From positions 131,065 through 195,064 of the forward strand of contig NZ_JACHJG010000016.1 in assembly GCF_014203545.1 (NCBI RefSeq): 64,000 bases of DNA. The letters run 5' to 3'. The DNA is from Streptomyces netropsis (lineage in GTDB: Bacteria; Actinomycetota; Actinomycetes; Streptomycetales; Streptomycetaceae). Made by a program: the position numbers and the translations under genes. The notes under the pieces were generated by a model. That model ran no database searches. It had not been told where the DNA came from and saw nothing but the letters and a program-made list of their open reading frames with translations. Of the stretch, positions 28,001-35,624 are shown piece by piece (position 1 is the stretch's first letter; each line of letters opens with the position of its first letter).

Positions 28001-29059
28001 AAGCGACGCGACGAGGAGGCCCGCAAGAAGCGGATCGAGCTCCAGAAGAAGGAGCAGGCCCGCCGCGAGGCCGAGGAGAAGAAGAAGGCGGGCCGCTGGG
28101 GCTGGCTGCGCGAAGGCGGGCACTTCCTGCTCGACGTCGCCGGTGCCGTGCCCGGCCTGGGCACGGTGACCAACGGCATCAACTGCGCCTGGTACGCGGC
28201 CGAGGGCGACTACGTCAACGCCGGCATGTCCTGCCTCGCGGCCATCCCCGTCGCCGGATCCGCGGCGTCCGCGGCCAAGCTCGCCAAGTACGGCGAGAAG
28301 GGCCTCAGCTTCATCAGGGGCGGCCAGAAGGCCTGCAAGGTGCCCAACAGCTTCACCCCGGAGACCCCGGTGGTGATGGCGGGCGGCACGACCAAGCCGA
28401 TCAAGAACGTCCGGATCGGTGACAAGGTGCTGGCCACCGACCCCGACACGGGCCGGACCGTGGCGAAGCCGGTGTACAACACCATCGTCGGCACGGGCCG
28501 GAAGCAGCTGGTCGAGCTCACCGTCGACACCGACGGTGACAAGGGCGGGGCCACCGGCACCATCACGGCGACCAAGGGCCACCCCTTCTGGGTCCAGGAC
28601 AAGCGCAGCTGGGTCAACGCCGGTGACCTCAAGCCGGGAGCGCTGCTGCGCACACCGGCCGGCACGTCGGTGAAGGTTGCGTCGACCCGTGCCTGGGTCG
28701 CGGAACAGCAGGTCTTCAACCTTTCCGTCAGCGACATCCACACCTACTACGCGGTGGCCGGCAACGCCCCGGTCCTCGTCCACAACTGCAACGTCCCGCT
28801 GACGAACATCCACCCGCCGGAGTCCCTCTCCCCGGCGTCACTGAAGTTCTGGGGCGACCAGTCCACGGACGACATCGTCCACTCCCTGCGGCCGGGAGCC
28901 CACGAGGCGCTGCGCGTGACCCCGGAAGGAGCCGTGCACAACGGCAACACGCGGCTGACCGTCCTGAAGGAGCGCGGCTACGATGTCGACTCGCTTCCCC
29001 GGGAGCGGTACGAGAAGACGGGCATGACCGACGAGGAGATGTGGGCGATGGAGCAGTGA
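25064..29059 (+). CDS. Secreted polymorphic toxin with ALF repeats, coiled coil and Hint domain
   Basis: The 1,331-residue protein has a signal peptide near residues 45-68 (VCLSVLPMALVASLLGTSTAFA). ALF-type repeats of about 45 residues (DDRVRTMQI..GG..V..AAK.AL.G...DIREFL) occur before and after a long Ala-rich coiled coil (about 265-620, and 815-1000). A Hint domain starts near 1095 (SFTPETPVVMAGG, TATKGHPFWV, LSVSDIHTYYAVAGNAPVLVHNCN). The last 85 residues are the presumed toxin tip; VTPEGAVHNGNTRLTVLKERG resembles a ParB-like fold. Hint autocleavage would release the tip. The start is uncertain; GTG 25142 also fits. Confidence 0.78.
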   Translation: MTVNQRGYAHHAPMSFGHQLTRTVNVVRRKPYRARPGGKQGLCTRAVCLSVLPMALVASLLGTSTAFAAEEPDQPTDRGRVLELWKSGGPGVTAAAEAALMGTDEDVKRFLGSEKEIAELHDDRIYTMQLFTVGGRGVREAAKKALAGSREDLTDFLKDGWREPLEQDQRVRTTQIGSAGGSGVQDAAKAALGGTSGDIREFLSENQYTAREQDDRVQLMQIMSASGPATKEAAKVALNGSAEDIREFLETGQHVSRARDQERATVAQLAEQATQAGRTAKRETEAAKEASERAVAASKLAKEAAQKAAGETEEAKKDSKRAANAAGRAADAAAGAAEAAQEAISAARAANSSARIAASAASQAASAAAGAAEAASRARGAASAAATDAGQAAAARKAAEDARNAAKGARLAAQAAVQAGTAATAAGEAASAAASAGANAEAAAGAAAQAGGFADQAGAQSARAKSAAASARRHAREATRAAGAAKSLADEAASAAYQARDAANSAADHADAAAAAADEAAKHAGDAVKAAQESTTHAEAAKKAADASSAAVEKAGKVHELAAKIEAENLKSRTAGAIEQAKDLKASDEERKAKSADAAKETKELDDEAARLAAEAAEPGTDLKDVAGKGRKVALLAMKVRGPWSRAAAATALGGTDDVVRDYVRTDWNAAAQQDERARVEVLADQADSEAVRTAAEEALKGDAAKITEFLRTGQHKAAADDYRVRVVQIANGTDRGIQEAAKAALKDGSTDKLREFLNTGQYSAREADERVRAVQLATTGGAEVKAAAQVALAGPVEVLHGFIQAGQYKAARKDQLTATHVAEVKRIIAEASGVAATAQQNAAEAARVAAIARKAAEEAKGYAKQAEESANQAKGYAEQARTSAKQAESSAADAARSARTARDAAAAARRDARNADDSASRAGASAMWARSSADQAYAASSQARASAVAAGKDSAAAGKAAQEAFAIAVAKQRAEDEAKRRDEEARKKRIELQKKEQARREAEEKKKAGRWGWLREGGHFLLDVAGAVPGLGTVTNGINCAWYAAEGDYVNAGMSCLAAIPVAGSAASAAKLAKYGEKGLSFIRGGQKACKVPNSFTPETPVVMAGGTTKPIKNVRIGDKVLATDPDTGRTVAKPVYNTIVGTGRKQLVELTVDTDGDKGGATGTITATKGHPFWVQDKRSWVNAGDLKPGALLRTPAGTSVKVASTRAWVAEQQVFNLSVSDIHTYYAVAGNAPVLVHNCNVPLTNIHPPESLSPASLKFWGDQSTDDIVHSLRPGAHEALRVTPEGAVHNGNTRLTVLKERGYDVDSLPRERYEKTGMTDEEMWAMEQ

Positions 29060-29415
29060 ACGTACGGGCGCAAGTCCGGTCGATCCTCGCGTCCGAGGCC
29101 AGGGAGACCTTCCTGCTGGCCCTCGGCCACCGGCTCGGCACCTCGACCCGCCTGGTCTTCGTCGAGGAGGGTCCGGAGCGCCTGCGGGCCGCCCGGGCCT
29201 GCAACGAGATGATGATCGTCGTCTGGTCGCAGCTCTGGGCCACCCGGGCACCGGAGACCGCGTCGGGGTACCCGGACGCGGAGTTCCTCCCGGTCCTGCT
29301 GGAGAAGGCGGACGCCGGTGACGCGCGTCCGTATCTGCGGGACGCCCTCGAGAGCACCCTCGTCCACCTCCGCGGCTCGGGCGCCTGGTCCGAGCCGGAC
29401 GGGGCGGGACAGTAG
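29056..29415 (+). CDS. Probable immunity protein for the Hint toxin
   Basis: A 119-residue cytosolic protein (from GTG 29056) overlaps the toxin stop, so it is translationally coupled. It begins VNVRAQVRSILASEARETFLLALGHRL and is acidic toward the C-terminus. No known immunity family is recognised. Position immediately after a variable toxin tip is the standard place for its antidote. An in-frame GTG at 29041 has a GAGGAG too close to be ideal. Confidence 0.6.
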   Translation: MNVRAQVRSILASEARETFLLALGHRLGTSTRLVFVEEGPERLRAARACNEMMIVVWSQLWATRAPETASGYPDAEFLPVLLEKADAGDARPYLRDALESTLVHLRGSGAWSEPDGAGQ

Positions 29416-29450
29416 AACGACCCACCCCGAGGCGTGGCCACGCGGGTGTG

Positions 29451-29488
29451 CGAAAGCCCCGCCGAGCACCTGCTCGGCGGGGCTTTCG
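29451..29488. terminator. Bidirectional terminator
   Basis: A perfect 18-bp stem (CGAAAGCCCCGCCGAGCA and its complement) has a 2-base loop, with T/A tracts in both directions. It lies between convergent genes. Confidence 0.9.
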
Positions 29489-29501
29489 GCTGCGGGCCAG
29501 G

Positions 29502-30185
29502 TCAGGAGCAGCTGCGCACCCAGTTCCAGCCGATGAAGCTGTGCCGGAGCTGCACGTCGAAGGTGCAGGCGGACGTGCCGTCCGCGCGCAGCTCGACCGA
29601 CGTGTCGTGGGAGTTGGCGTACCAGGCGCCCGTCACGTCGAAGATGCCCTTGTAGCCGAAGTCGGCGTGGGCCTTCGTGGTGGAGGTCGCGCAGTCCTTC
29701 AGGCAGTCCTCGCTCTGGCTGGGCGTCTTCAGCGACCAGCCGGCGTCCCACGGCTCCCGGTTCCAGCCGTGCGTGACCGTCGTCTTGGCGTCCGTGATGC
29801 GGCCGCCCGCGGTGTTCCACTCCGAGGTGCTGTACAGACCGGTCATCCGGATCTTGCAGCAGTCGAACATCTCGGAAGCGGACTTCACCTGGTGGCGCTG
29901 TCCGTCCGCGGCGGCCAGCTTCTGCTGCCGGGCGGCGGCCGGGGCAGGGGTGTACTGCACCGTGCCGAGCTGCGGCTTGCAGTCGGGGCCTATGGTCACC
30001 ACCTGGCTGACCGTCGTGCCGGCCGGCGGGGCCGGCAGCTCGCCGGTGAGCTGAAGGCTTCCGCAGTCCTTCGAGGTGTCCCGGGAGGGCGTGTCGGCCG
30101 CGGCGGCGGAGGTGGCGGTGAGCGGCATCAGACCGGCCGCGAGCGCGGCGGCGACGGTGGTGAGGACGGACAGCTTCTTGCGCAT
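29502..30185 (-). CDS. Secreted protein of unknown function
   Basis: The 227-residue protein has a clear signal peptide (MRKKLSVLTTVAAALAAGLMPLTATSAAAA). The mature part holds eight cysteines, including the pairs MFDCCKIRM and EDCLKDCA, consistent with disulfides. It is Trp/Tyr-rich near the C-terminus (HSFIGWNWVRSC). No family is recognised. It converges on the immunity gene across a shared terminator and faces away from the biosynthetic region. Confidence 0.7.
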   Translation of the reverse strand: MRKKLSVLTTVAAALAAGLMPLTATSAAAADTPSRDTSKDCGSLQLTGELPAPPAGTTVSQVVTIGPDCKPQLGTVQYTPAPAAARQQKLAAADGQRHQVKSASEMFDCCKIRMTGLYSTSEWNTAGGRITDAKTTVTHGWNREPWDAGWSLKTPSQSEDCLKDCATSTTKAHADFGYKGIFDVTGAWYANSHDTSVELRADGTSACTFDVQLRHSFIGWNWVRSCS

Positions 30186-30499
30186 TTCTCATACCCTTCG
30201 TGAATTCCTGGGGGAGCGTAACCAGGGGGGAGCGGGGCGAGTTGTGGATCTTCGACGGTTGGCAGGAAGATGACATCCCCGGCCCCGGCGCGGGTGGCGC
30301 CGTCGGTTCGTCCGGGAGCGTTCGCAGCCTCCTGCGGCGTGCGGCGGGCCCTCGGTGGGTGCCGTGCAGCTTCCTGCACCGCCCATTGCCCCGCTGTCCC
30401 GCCGTCCGTTGGTATGGGCTGCATCTCGACAGTCCGGCTCACGGGGAACCGGAATTCAGCGCGGCCGGTCGCGGCCCACTGGAGAAGTAGGGGGCAAAC
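30186..30499. other. Intergenic region at the left edge of the biosynthetic region
   Basis: This 314-bp gap between the secreted protein (minus) and a LysR-like ORF (plus) contains the first copy of the recurrent GCAGCTTCCTG element at 30364. No further gene is seen. Confidence 0.5.
30364..30379 (+). promoter_or_regulatory. Pathway operator candidate, site A
   Basis: GTGCAGCTTCCTGCAC is a 6-bp inverted repeat around CTTC and matches the GCAGCTT[G/C]CTG core. It lies 121 bp upstream of the LysR-like ORF; a TATGGG sequence 49 bp downstream of its first base could be a -10. Confidence 0.5.
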
Positions 30500-30754
30500 A
30501 TGCTCGAGCGGGAGCTCCGCGCTTTCATCTCCACCGCGGAGATCGGGCGGATGGACAGGGCGGCGAAGATGCTGGGGTATTCACAGCCCGCCGTCAGCTA
30601 TCAGATCAGGTGCCTGGAGCAGACACTGGGCGCCAAGCTGTTCGTCCGGGGCTCGGCCGGCGCCCGGCTGACGGCCGAAGGCCGCATGATCCTGCCGTCG
30701 GCGCGGGCCGTGCTCACGCTCATCGACAGCATGAAGGACGTGTGCGAGGTCTGA
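30500..30754 (+). CDS. LysR-type DNA-binding domain only
   Basis: The 84-residue protein is a LysR winged helix (FISTAEIGRMDRAAKMLGYSQPAVSYQIRCLEQTLGAKLFVR) plus the start of the linker helix. The effector-binding domain (about 200 residues) is absent and there is no sign of it downstream: the stop is followed by a strong terminator. RBS GGGGG precedes the ATG. It may be a stand-alone DNA-binding protein or a truncated remnant. A copy of the pathway operator upstream argues that it is expressed with the cluster. Confidence 0.7.
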   Translation: MLERELRAFISTAEIGRMDRAAKMLGYSQPAVSYQIRCLEQTLGAKLFVRGSAGARLTAEGRMILPSARAVLTLIDSMKDVCEV

Positions 30755-30776
30755 GGAACGGGTGCCGCCATACCAG

Positions 30777-30811
30777 GAGGGCCGCCGCCGATCACATCGG
30801 CGGCGGCCCTC
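30777..30811. terminator. Bidirectional terminator
   Basis: A perfect 16-bp stem (GAGGGCCGCCGCCGAT and complement) with a CAC loop separates the LysR-like ORF from the convergent dehydratase gene. Confidence 0.85.
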
Positions 30812-30815
30812 TTCG

Positions 30816-31274
30816 TCAGGCGGCGGCGGATGCCACCAGGTCGTCCACCAGCTCGTCCACCGTAGGGCCCTCGGCCCGGATCAGCCGGTGGAACAGCACG
30901 GTGTCGAAGACGTCCTCCATCCGGACGGCCCGGCCGTCGCGCAGCGTCCAGGAGTGGATGAAGTCGAGCGTCTCGGTGTGACCGGTGACCGAGGTGACCT
31001 GCCGGACGCCGAACACCACCACCCGGTCGCCGGACTCGATGAACTCCTGGGGCTCCAGTCGCATGCCGCCCAGCACCAGGGGAACCCGTGCCAGGAACTG
31101 CTTGACGCCGGCGTGGCCCGACTTGGTGCCGCCCAGGCCGAACTCGGCCATCCCCAGCGGATGCACCCACTCGATCTCGGGGTCCAGGGCTTCCAGCAGT
31201 GCCTCCAGGTCCCGGGTGCGGAAGGCACGGTACGCGGCGTGGATCACTTCGAGGTTGTCGGTGTGACGAGGCAT
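30816..31274 (-). CDS. NTF2/SnoaL-like dehydratase, TerC/EchC-like
   Basis: The 152-residue single-domain protein has the NTF2/SnoaL-like fold pattern (IHAAYRAFRTRDLEALLEALDPEIEWVHP ... GDRVVVFGVRQVTS ... DFIHSWTLRDGRAVRMEDVFDT). It is third in an operon behind an A-T-TE aryl-pyruvate synthetase and an NAD(P)-dependent reductase. In p-terphenyl pathways (terfestatin TerB/TerC, echoside EchB/EchC) a reductase and an NTF2-type dehydratase act in turn to aromatise the central quinone. The same partners here suggest the same role. RBS AGGAAGG supports the start. Confidence 0.72.
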   Translation of the reverse strand: MPRHTDNLEVIHAAYRAFRTRDLEALLEALDPEIEWVHPLGMAEFGLGGTKSGHAGVKQFLARVPLVLGGMRLEPQEFIESGDRVVVFGVRQVTSVTGHTETLDFIHSWTLRDGRAVRMEDVFDTVLFHRLIRAEGPTVDELVDDLVASAAA

Positions 31275-31323
31275 GTCAGGGTCCTTCCTCAGCTTGCGGT
31301 CAGCAGCTCGTGGTCAGCGCTTG

Positions 31324-32256
31324 TCAGCGGCTCATGTGGTCGGGGTACAGGGCTTCGAGGGTGCGGCGGATACCGTCCCGCCAGGTCACCTCGCACGGCC
31401 CGGTCAGGGCGCGGCGCAGGGTGGGGTCGAACTGGTAGGTCTCCCGGGTGACGTCGCTCGGCACCAGCTGCGCCGGCACCCCGGTGAGCTCCTCGATGTA
31501 ACGCACGCAGTCGGTGATCCCGACGGACTCGTCGCCGCCCCAGTTGACCAGGGTGGAGGGTACCGACGCGGCGTCCCACAGCCGCGGGACCTGGGCGACC
31601 AGGTCGTCGGTGTACAGCAGGGAACACCAGTTCTGACCCGTGCGGGGCACCGCGATCGGCTCGCCGGCCAGCATCCGCTTGAAGTACAGCATCGGCACCC
31701 CGCCGTAACCGCCCGGGCCGTACGCGATGTTGAGCCGGGCGATGGTGGTGGGCAGTCCGAGCACCCGGGCGAAGGCCCGTACCGCGCCCTCGGTCGCGAT
31801 CTTGCCGACCGGGTACGCGGGCAGCCAGTCGGCCACCCCGTCCACCGGGTCGGACTCGGTGTACCGGTGGTCCAGGGTCTGCCGGGCGTAGAGGGCTCCC
31901 GTGGAGACGTAGAGGAACGCCTCCGCGGTACGGCAGTGCGTCATCAGCCGGCCGGCCGCGACGGAGTTGACCTCGAAGGCCGCGTTGAAGTCACCGTCCT
32001 CGCCGCGGCGCACGGCCGAGTGGATGACGTGGGTGAAGTCCTCGGGCAGACCCTTCAGCGCGTGCTCGCCGGTGTCGTCCATGTCCCAGCGCCAGGTGGT
32101 GATGCCCCGCTCGCGCAGCTCCCGCTCCACGCCCGGGGTGCCGAACCGGCCCAGGCACCACACGTCGTTCTCCGCGGCCAGTGCCTCGGCCACCGGCCGG
32201 GCTACCTGCCCCGTGCCCCCGGTGACCAGGATCTTCTTGCCCGTCATGCCCGTCAC
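31324..32256 (-). CDS. NAD(P)-dependent reductase of extended SDR type, TerB/EchB-like
   Basis: The 310-residue protein has the Rossmann motif TGGTGQVARP near residue 11, STGALY, and the catalytic YPVGK near 150. C-terminal substrate-binding segments (LLYTDDLVAQVPRLW, VNWGGDES) complete the extended epimerase-like SDR pattern. GTG 32256 is chosen because GAAGGGGGA lies upstream and it overlaps the synthetase stop (GTGA). In p-terphenyl pathways the partner reductase reduces the dihydroxyquinone made by the synthetase before dehydration. Confidence 0.72.
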   Translation of the reverse strand: MTGMTGKKILVTGGTGQVARPVAEALAAENDVWCLGRFGTPGVERELRERGITTWRWDMDDTGEHALKGLPEDFTHVIHSAVRRGEDGDFNAAFEVNSVAAGRLMTHCRTAEAFLYVSTGALYARQTLDHRYTESDPVDGVADWLPAYPVGKIATEGAVRAFARVLGLPTTIARLNIAYGPGGYGGVPMLYFKRMLAGEPIAVPRTGQNWCSLLYTDDLVAQVPRLWDAASVPSTLVNWGGDESVGITDCVRYIEELTGVPAQLVPSDVTRETYQFDPTLRRALTGPCEVTWRDGIRRTLEALYPDHMSR

Positions 32257-35096
32257 GCCGTTCCCCCTTCGCCATCGCCCAGGGCACGGTCGAGCTCGCG
32301 GCGCAGGATCGCCTGGAACGCGGCCACGTGCCGTGGGCCCATCAATGTGTAGTGCTCGCCGGGTACGTCGATGTAGCGGGCCGTACCCGTGGTGTGTTCG
32401 TCCCAGCGGTGGAGTTCGTCGCGCAGCCAGTCCTCCTTGGTGCCGCGCAGCGGGACGGCGTAGAAGACCGACATCGAGCGGACCGTGCCGCTGGGCTGAT
32501 AGGTGCGCCCGAGGTCGGTGAGGCCGTCGGCCAGTTCGGCCCATGCGCCGAACTTCGCCACGTCCAGGTCGAGTTCGGCCAGCCGTCGCTTCGGCGCCAG
32601 GTCGATGATGCGTGCGAGCTGCTCCTCGCGGGGCAGGCCCCGGAGCCGGCCGGGCAGCTCCAGCGACTGCTTCTTGTCGATCAGGGCGAGGAAGAACGCC
32701 AGGTTGGCCGCGGTCTCGACGAAGTCGAGCTCCTCCATGCGGTATTTGATGTGGGGCGGCAGATTGAAGCTGCCGACGAAGTCCACGCGCTCGCCCTCGG
32801 ACTCCAGGACCTTGGCGATCTCGAAGGCCACCGCCCCGCCGTAGGAGTACCCGGCGACGGCGTACGGGCCGTGCGGTTGCCTGCTCCTGATGGCCGCCAC
32901 ATAGGTGTCGACCATCTCCTCGAAGGAGGCGAACGGCTTCTCGTGCTCGTTGAACCCGCGGGCGCGCAGGGCGTAGAACGGCCGGTCGCCCACGAAGTAC
33001 TTCGCGAGGTTGACGAAGACCAGCACCTCGCCGACCCCCGGGTGCACACAGAACAGCGGTGTCTTGTCGCCGCCGGTCTGCAGGGGCACGATCGGGTCGT
33101 ACGCCTGCCCGTCGGGCCCACCGCGCTGCGCGAGCCGGGCGGCCAGCGCGCGGACCGTGGGTGCCGTGAGGAGCGTGATGACCTCCAGGCCCGTCACCCC
33201 GAGCCGCCGGGCCACCTGGTTGCGGAGCCGCAGGATGTCCAGGGAGGTCCCGCCGAGGTCGAAGAAGCTCGCCGTGACGCTGATGCGCGACGGCTCGGTG
33301 TCGAACATCTCGGCGTAGATCTCCGTCAGGACCCGCTCGGTCTCGCCCTCGGGCGCGGTGTAGCCGCCGAGTCGGCGCAGCGTGAGGTCGGCGACGCGTT
33401 CGACGACCGCGTCGTACCGTCCGTCCTCCAGTCGCCGGCGCATCACCGCGCGCTGCGTCTTGCCCAGGCTGGTCTTCGGGAAGGCGGCCTTGGGCAGCGG
33501 GAGGACGAGGGCGGGACGGAAGCCCCAGTGCATCACCACGGTGCTGCGCACCGCGGTCAGGACGCGGTGGAGCGCGGCCTCGTCGTCGGCGGGGGTCTCG
33601 CAGTGGAAGGCGATCACCAGCTGCTCGGTGTCGCTGCCGGCCGGGCGGATCGGGAACGCGGCGACGTACGACCTCGCGACTCCCTCGAGCTGTTCCAGCT
33701 CGGTCTCGATCTCGTGGCTGAAGTAGTTGACTCCGTTGACGATGACGCAGTCCTTGCTCCGCCCGACGAGGCTGAGCCGCCCCTCGTCGATCCGCCCGAG
33801 GTCGCCGCTGCGGAACCAGCCGTCGGCGGTGAATGCGTCGGCGGTGGCCCGGACGTCGTTGTAGTAGCCAGGGGTGATCATGGGCCCGGACAGCTGGAGT
33901 TCACCGATCTCGCCCTCGGGCAGGGCGCGGTCCCGCTCGTCCGCGACCCGGATGCGCAGGCCCTCGACGGGGGTGCCCAGATTGGCGAACTCCCGGCCCC
34001 GGTCGGCGGCGGGGAAGCGGAGGGAGTAGATGCTGCCGGCGCACGTCTCGGTCATCCCGAACGCGGGCCACAGCGTGTCGGGTGCGAGGCCGAGGGGCGC
34101 GAAGCGGGTGAGGAACGCCTCGCCGGTCGCGCGGGGGACGGCCTCGCCGCCGCTGATGACGTGCCGCAGGCACGACAGGTCGAGCGGCTCCTCGGTGATC
34201 TGGCCCGCGGCCGCGTTGAGCATCCCCAGAAGGAAGTTGGGGGTGAACGTCATGGTGACGCCGTGGTGGGAGACGAGCCGCAGGAACTCGGCGGGTTCGC
34301 CGACGACGACCCCGGGTTCGACGTGCAGCTGGCGGCTCCCGGCGTACAGCGGCAGCAGATGGCACTCCATCAGCGCCGCCACATGGTCGAAGGAGACCCA
34401 GTTCAGTGTGGTGTCCGTGGCGGCGAGCCGGTGGTAGCCGTTCTTGCCGGCCATGGACGTCAGCAGATTGGCGTGCGTGAGCCGCACCGCCTTGGAGTTG
34501 CCGGTGGAGCCGGAGGTCAGCATGAGCACCGCGGTGTCCTGCGGCTCCGCCTCGTGGAACCGCTCCGCGGGCTCCTCCCCGTAGAGGGAGGTGAGGGTGA
34601 TGGCGGTGATGTCCGCGGCCTGCGGGAGCTCGGCGTGCAGCGACTCGCCGGCGATCAGCAGCGGCCGGCCCAGGAGGGCGTCGACATGGGCCAGTTGGGC
34701 GGCCCAGCGCTCCGGGTCGCCGACGAGGGGGGCCATGGGGCAGGGCACGAAACCACCGAGCACACAGGCCCAGAAGGCGGTGAGGAATTCCTGCGGCCGG
34801 TCCAGCAGCAGGACCACGTTCTGCCGCGGGCGCACCCCCCGGGCACGCAGCGCGGTGAGGACGCGGCGGGCCTGGTCCAGCAGTTCCGGGTACGTCTGGA
34901 AGTGCGACGGGGCGGCGGCGCCACCCAGGCAGTGGCGCAGTCCGGAATCGGGATGCTCGCGGGCGGCCCGCAGGAGGAGGTCCGCGATGGAGCGGGTGTC
35001 CGTGGGCCCGCTGTCCCCGGTCGTGGGGCATGCGGCCGCGAGGTATGCGGTCACGGCGGTTTCGGGCACGGCGGTTTCGAGCGCGAGGATGGCCAT
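32253..35096 (-). CDS. A-T-TE aryl-pyruvate dimerising synthetase (TerA/EchA/atromentin synthetase type)
   Basis: The 947-residue single-module enzyme has no condensation domain. The adenylation domain covers about residues 35-590 (LMLTSGSTGNSKAV, NWVSFDHVAALMECHL, FGMTETCAGS, FRSGDLGR). The carrier domain near 625-690 has FFDLGGTSLDILRL. The thioesterase at about 700-945 has the nucleophile in AGYSYGGAVA and a late His (GEHYTLM). This order and the FDHVA pocket are typical of synthetases that activate aryl-pyruvates and couple two units into a dihydroxyquinone such as polyporic acid or atromentin. Two GTG/ATG starts are possible; ATG 35096 is used, with a weak RBS. Confidence 0.8.
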   Translation of the reverse strand: MAILALETAVPETAVTAYLAAACPTTGDSGPTDTRSIADLLLRAAREHPDSGLRHCLGGAAAPSHFQTYPELLDQARRVLTALRARGVRPRQNVVLLLDRPQEFLTAFWACVLGGFVPCPMAPLVGDPERWAAQLAHVDALLGRPLLIAGESLHAELPQAADITAITLTSLYGEEPAERFHEAEPQDTAVLMLTSGSTGNSKAVRLTHANLLTSMAGKNGYHRLAATDTTLNWVSFDHVAALMECHLLPLYAGSRQLHVEPGVVVGEPAEFLRLVSHHGVTMTFTPNFLLGMLNAAAGQITEEPLDLSCLRHVISGGEAVPRATGEAFLTRFAPLGLAPDTLWPAFGMTETCAGSIYSLRFPAADRGREFANLGTPVEGLRIRVADERDRALPEGEIGELQLSGPMITPGYYNDVRATADAFTADGWFRSGDLGRIDEGRLSLVGRSKDCVIVNGVNYFSHEIETELEQLEGVARSYVAAFPIRPAGSDTEQLVIAFHCETPADDEAALHRVLTAVRSTVVMHWGFRPALVLPLPKAAFPKTSLGKTQRAVMRRRLEDGRYDAVVERVADLTLRRLGGYTAPEGETERVLTEIYAEMFDTEPSRISVTASFFDLGGTSLDILRLRNQVARRLGVTGLEVITLLTAPTVRALAARLAQRGGPDGQAYDPIVPLQTGGDKTPLFCVHPGVGEVLVFVNLAKYFVGDRPFYALRARGFNEHEKPFASFEEMVDTYVAAIRSRQPHGPYAVAGYSYGGAVAFEIAKVLESEGERVDFVGSFNLPPHIKYRMEELDFVETAANLAFFLALIDKKQSLELPGRLRGLPREEQLARIIDLAPKRRLAELDLDVAKFGAWAELADGLTDLGRTYQPSGTVRSMSVFYAVPLRGTKEDWLRDELHRWDEHTTGTARYIDVPGEHYTLMGPRHVAAFQAILRRELDRALGDGEGGTA

Positions 35097-35467
35097 GGTG
35101 TTATCCAATTGCCTTTTCTCTGGGTTCACATGGATGTAGTGCGCAAGATGGGCATTACGGGGGCCGGTGGCCAGAAGAGGCGGGCCGGCCGATGGGCCTC
35201 AGATCAGGCGCGCCATCGACTGTGAAAGGCAATTCCATGCCACGCGTCGGGTATACAGATATGCGGACACACTCATCCCCCCGGAGTGAATGTTGTCGAG
35301 TTCGGATCGAATAGGGCTTCGAGCCGAGTGGAAGCTATCACGCGTTTTCGCTGCCGCTACACGTTGCTTGAAAGCAGAATTATGTACGCGCTCGTGATCG
35401 TTCAACGGTGACGCGGTCGCTGCGGCTGTGGTTCCCGTGTTGCGTGTGATGCCCATGTGCAGCTTGT

Positions 35468-35482
35468 GGTCACACGGTGACC
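35468..35482. promoter_or_regulatory. Perfect inverted repeat GGTCAC-N3-GTGACC
   Basis: The 13-mer CACACGGTGACCG that includes its right half recurs at 55022-55034 in the other divergent biosynthetic promoter region. It is a candidate second operator shared by the two loci. Confidence 0.45.
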
Positions 35483-35573
35483 GTAGTTCGGTGGCGGGGT
35501 GACACGCGGGGCGATGGCCAGTAGAGGACAGCCGGGCTACGGACTGTGACCGAGGTGTGATTTAGAGTACGGA

Positions 35574-35597
35574 AACCGGAAAGATTTAATTCCGGTT
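35574..35597. promoter_or_regulatory. Inverted repeat beside operator site B
   Basis: AACCGGAA and TTCCGGTT flank an 8-base AT-rich spacer, 13 bp upstream of site B. It may be a second regulator's binding site. Confidence 0.4.
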
Positions 35598-35609
35598 GCC
35601 TCGGAAGAG

Positions 35610-35624
35610 GTGCAGCTTGCTGAC
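35610..35624 (+). promoter_or_regulatory. Pathway operator candidate, site B
   Basis: GTGCAGCTTGCTGAC matches the core fully. It lies 287 bp upstream of regulator 1 in the divergent region; GAGAAT at 35653 is a possible -10, 43 bp from the element's first base. Confidence 0.5.

Noticed and set aside
24713..28813. Very long minus-strand open frame (about 1,366 codons) opposite the polymorphic toxin
   Set aside because: It is the antisense of an Ala-rich, high-GC gene. Composition is Gly/Arg/Leu low complexity, there is no RBS or domain, and the plus frame has clear signal peptide, repeats and Hint motifs.
30331..30346. CGCAGCCTCCTGCGG as an operator copy
   Set aside because: It is symmetric and near site A but differs from the GCAGCTT core in the centre; treated as chance.
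32328..35225. Long plus-strand open frame opposite the A-T-TE synthetase
   Set aside because: Antisense shadow caused by GC-biased third positions; no domain is recognisable, and the minus frame carries all synthetase motifs.
35457..35470. GTGCAGCTTGTGG as a ninth operator copy
   Set aside because: It matches only the first ten bases of the core and lacks the second half-site, so it was not counted among the eight.
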